Below are positions 6,332 to 7,306 of a stretch of 7,306 nucleotides of DNA, piece by piece. The notes below the pieces were generated by a model. The model ran no database searches. It was not told the DNA's origin and was given only the letters and a program-made list of their open reading frames with translations. Position 1 is the first letter of the stretch, and each line of letters starts with the position of its first letter. Source of the DNA: Gemmatimonadota bacterium (GTDB taxonomy: Bacteria > Gemmatimonadota > Gemmatimonadetes > Gemmatimonadales > Gemmatimonadaceae). Location: NCBI GenBank assembly GCA_003131365.1, contig PKVB01000087.1:1-7306 (forward strand), in the 5' to 3' direction. The position numbers and the translations under genes are program-made.

Positions 6332-7306
6332 TCAGGTGGGGCGCAGTGTCGTCAGGGCACGGACAAGTCCATCGAGCATCTCAGCTCCTCCAAGACGGGT
6401 GAGCTTGAGCGACAGCGGATGCGCGCGACGCACTTCCGCCTGAAACTGTACCTCGTGGAACGCCGCCGAAATCCCCTTCATACGGGGCACCGCGTGCTCG
6501 CGAAAGGTAATACGGGCCTCGTTTCCGCGCACCAGCACCGACTCGATGTCGGAAGCGCCGCCCAGCAGGCGAAGCAGAGCGGTGGCGAAAAAAACGCGGG
6601 CCGGCTCGGGGAGCACTCCGAAGCGATCCCGCACTTCCTCCTTCAAGGCTTCTATCTCCGAGGCGTCCGTCATGTGCGTGAGGCGCCGGTAGATGTCGAG
6701 CTTGGCGTCCTGGGAATTGATGTACTCGTCGGGAAGATACGACGGTACGTCGAGCGAGATCTCGGACGGCTGGAGCCGGGGAGCGTCGTCGCCGCGCATT
6801 AGGCGTTTGACGGTCTCGTCGAGCATGCGGAGATACATGTCGAACCCGACGGCGTGCACGAACCCCGACTGCTCGGGACCGAGAAGATTGCCGGCGCCAC
6901 GCAGCTCGAGATCCTTGAGAGCGATCTGATAGCCGGCCCCGAGCTGCGTATGGTGTTCCAGAATCGTAAGGCGGCGATTCGCATCTTCGTCGATCGAATC
7001 CGGCACCAGCAGATAGCAGCTCGCCCTGCGGTGCGAGCGGCCGACCCGGCCGCGCAACTGATACAGCTGCGCCAGGCCGAAGGTGTCGGCGCGATTCACG
7101 AACATCGTGTTGGCGTTCGGAACGTCGAGTCCCGACTCCACGATCATCGTCGAGACGAGGACATCAATCTCTCCGTCGACGAACTTGCGCATCACTTGCT
7201 CGAGCTCTCGCTCGCGCATCTGCCCGTGTCCGACGCCGATGCGAGCGCGGGGCACGACATGGCGGATGTGCTCCGCCATCCCATCGATCGTCTCGACCCG
7301 GTTGTG
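6332..7306 (-). CDS. mfd: Transcription-repair coupling factor Mfd, C-terminal part (cut by the window edge)
   Basis: The last 324 codons of Mfd, the ATP-driven DNA translocase that removes RNA polymerase stalled at lesions and recruits UvrA for nucleotide excision repair. The full protein is usually about 1,150 residues, so the UvrB-like, RNAP-binding and first helicase domains lie beyond position 7306. Seen here, in local numbering, are GHGQMRERELE (26-36), the motif V region STMIVESGLDVPNANT (52-67), motif VI QLRGRVGRSHR (83-93), the translocation (TRG) region with GAGYQIALKDLELRGAGNLL (123-142), and the D7 domain from about 180, with PSYLPDEYI and DIYRRL. The D7 domain and the specific wording exclude RecG. 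The reading frame is exactly in phase with the right edge, and the stop TGA is at 6334-6332. It is the most upstream gene seen in the minus-strand run, so the operon promoter lies outside the window. Confidence 0.96.
   Translation of the reverse strand, partial: HNRVETIDGMAEHIRHVVPRARIGVGHGQMRERELEQVMRKFVDGEIDVLVSTMIVESGLDVPNANTMFVNRADTFGLAQLYQLRGRVGRSHRRASCYLLVPDSIDEDANRRLTILEHHTQLGAGYQIALKDLELRGAGNLLGPEQSGFVHAVGFDMYLRMLDETVKRLMRGDDAPRLQPSEISLDVPSYLPDEYINSQDAKLDIYRRLTHMTDASEIEALKEEVRDRFGVLPEPARVFFATALLRLLGGASDIESVLVRGNEARITFREHAVPRMKGISAAFHEVQFQAEVRRAHPLSLKLTRLGGAEMLDGLVRALTTLRPT

Noticed and set aside
5760..6443. 227-codon plus-strand open frame across the mfd-lipoprotein junction.
   Set aside because: It is antisense to two well-supported genes and its translation resembles no family I know.

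Overview
This 7.3 kb window is GC-rich, almost gapless bacterial chromosome with seven protein-coding genes and no visible RNA gene, mobile element, CRISPR array or long repeat. Two genes run off the edges. The gene set (a SurA-type periplasmic chaperone and a lipoprotein foldase) points to a diderm bacterium. The high GC content, GTG starts and overall protein style fit Gemmatimonadota or a related phylum, but that placement is my inference and is not proven by any marker here.

Left part (1-1306, minus strand): the N-terminal third of the ribosome-associated GTPase TypA/BipA starts 15 nt after the stop of a cation diffusion facilitator (CDF) exporter with a His-rich N-terminus and a zinc-type metal site. 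The exporter is arranged head to head with the next gene, and their most plausible start codons overlap by 23 bp.

Centre (1284-2642, plus strand): this is a complete CNNM/CorC-type membrane protein (DUF21, CBS pair, CorC_HlyC domain). It is the only plus-strand gene. Its 3' end overlaps the 3' end of pdxA by 116 bp in convergent orientation.

Right part (2527-7306, minus strand): a compact run reads, in transcription order, mfd (C-terminal part), a parvulin-type PPIase lipoprotein, a SurA-like double-parvulin periplasmic chaperone, and pdxA. Gaps are 23, 35 and 3 nt, so co-transcription is likely. The two foldases look like a functional pair. The lipoprotein keeps both conserved parvulin histidines. 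In the SurA-like protein each parvulin domain has lost a different one, which suggests it acts mainly as a chaperone. The surA-pdxA adjacency is also known from Proteobacteria.

The families are all known ones and I see no new defence, mobile or biosynthetic system. The points worth a second look are the two gene overlaps, the complementary loss of histidines in the SurA parvulin domains, the mfd-foldase-pdxA linkage, and an in-frame A-rich slippery site in the lipoprotein gene.
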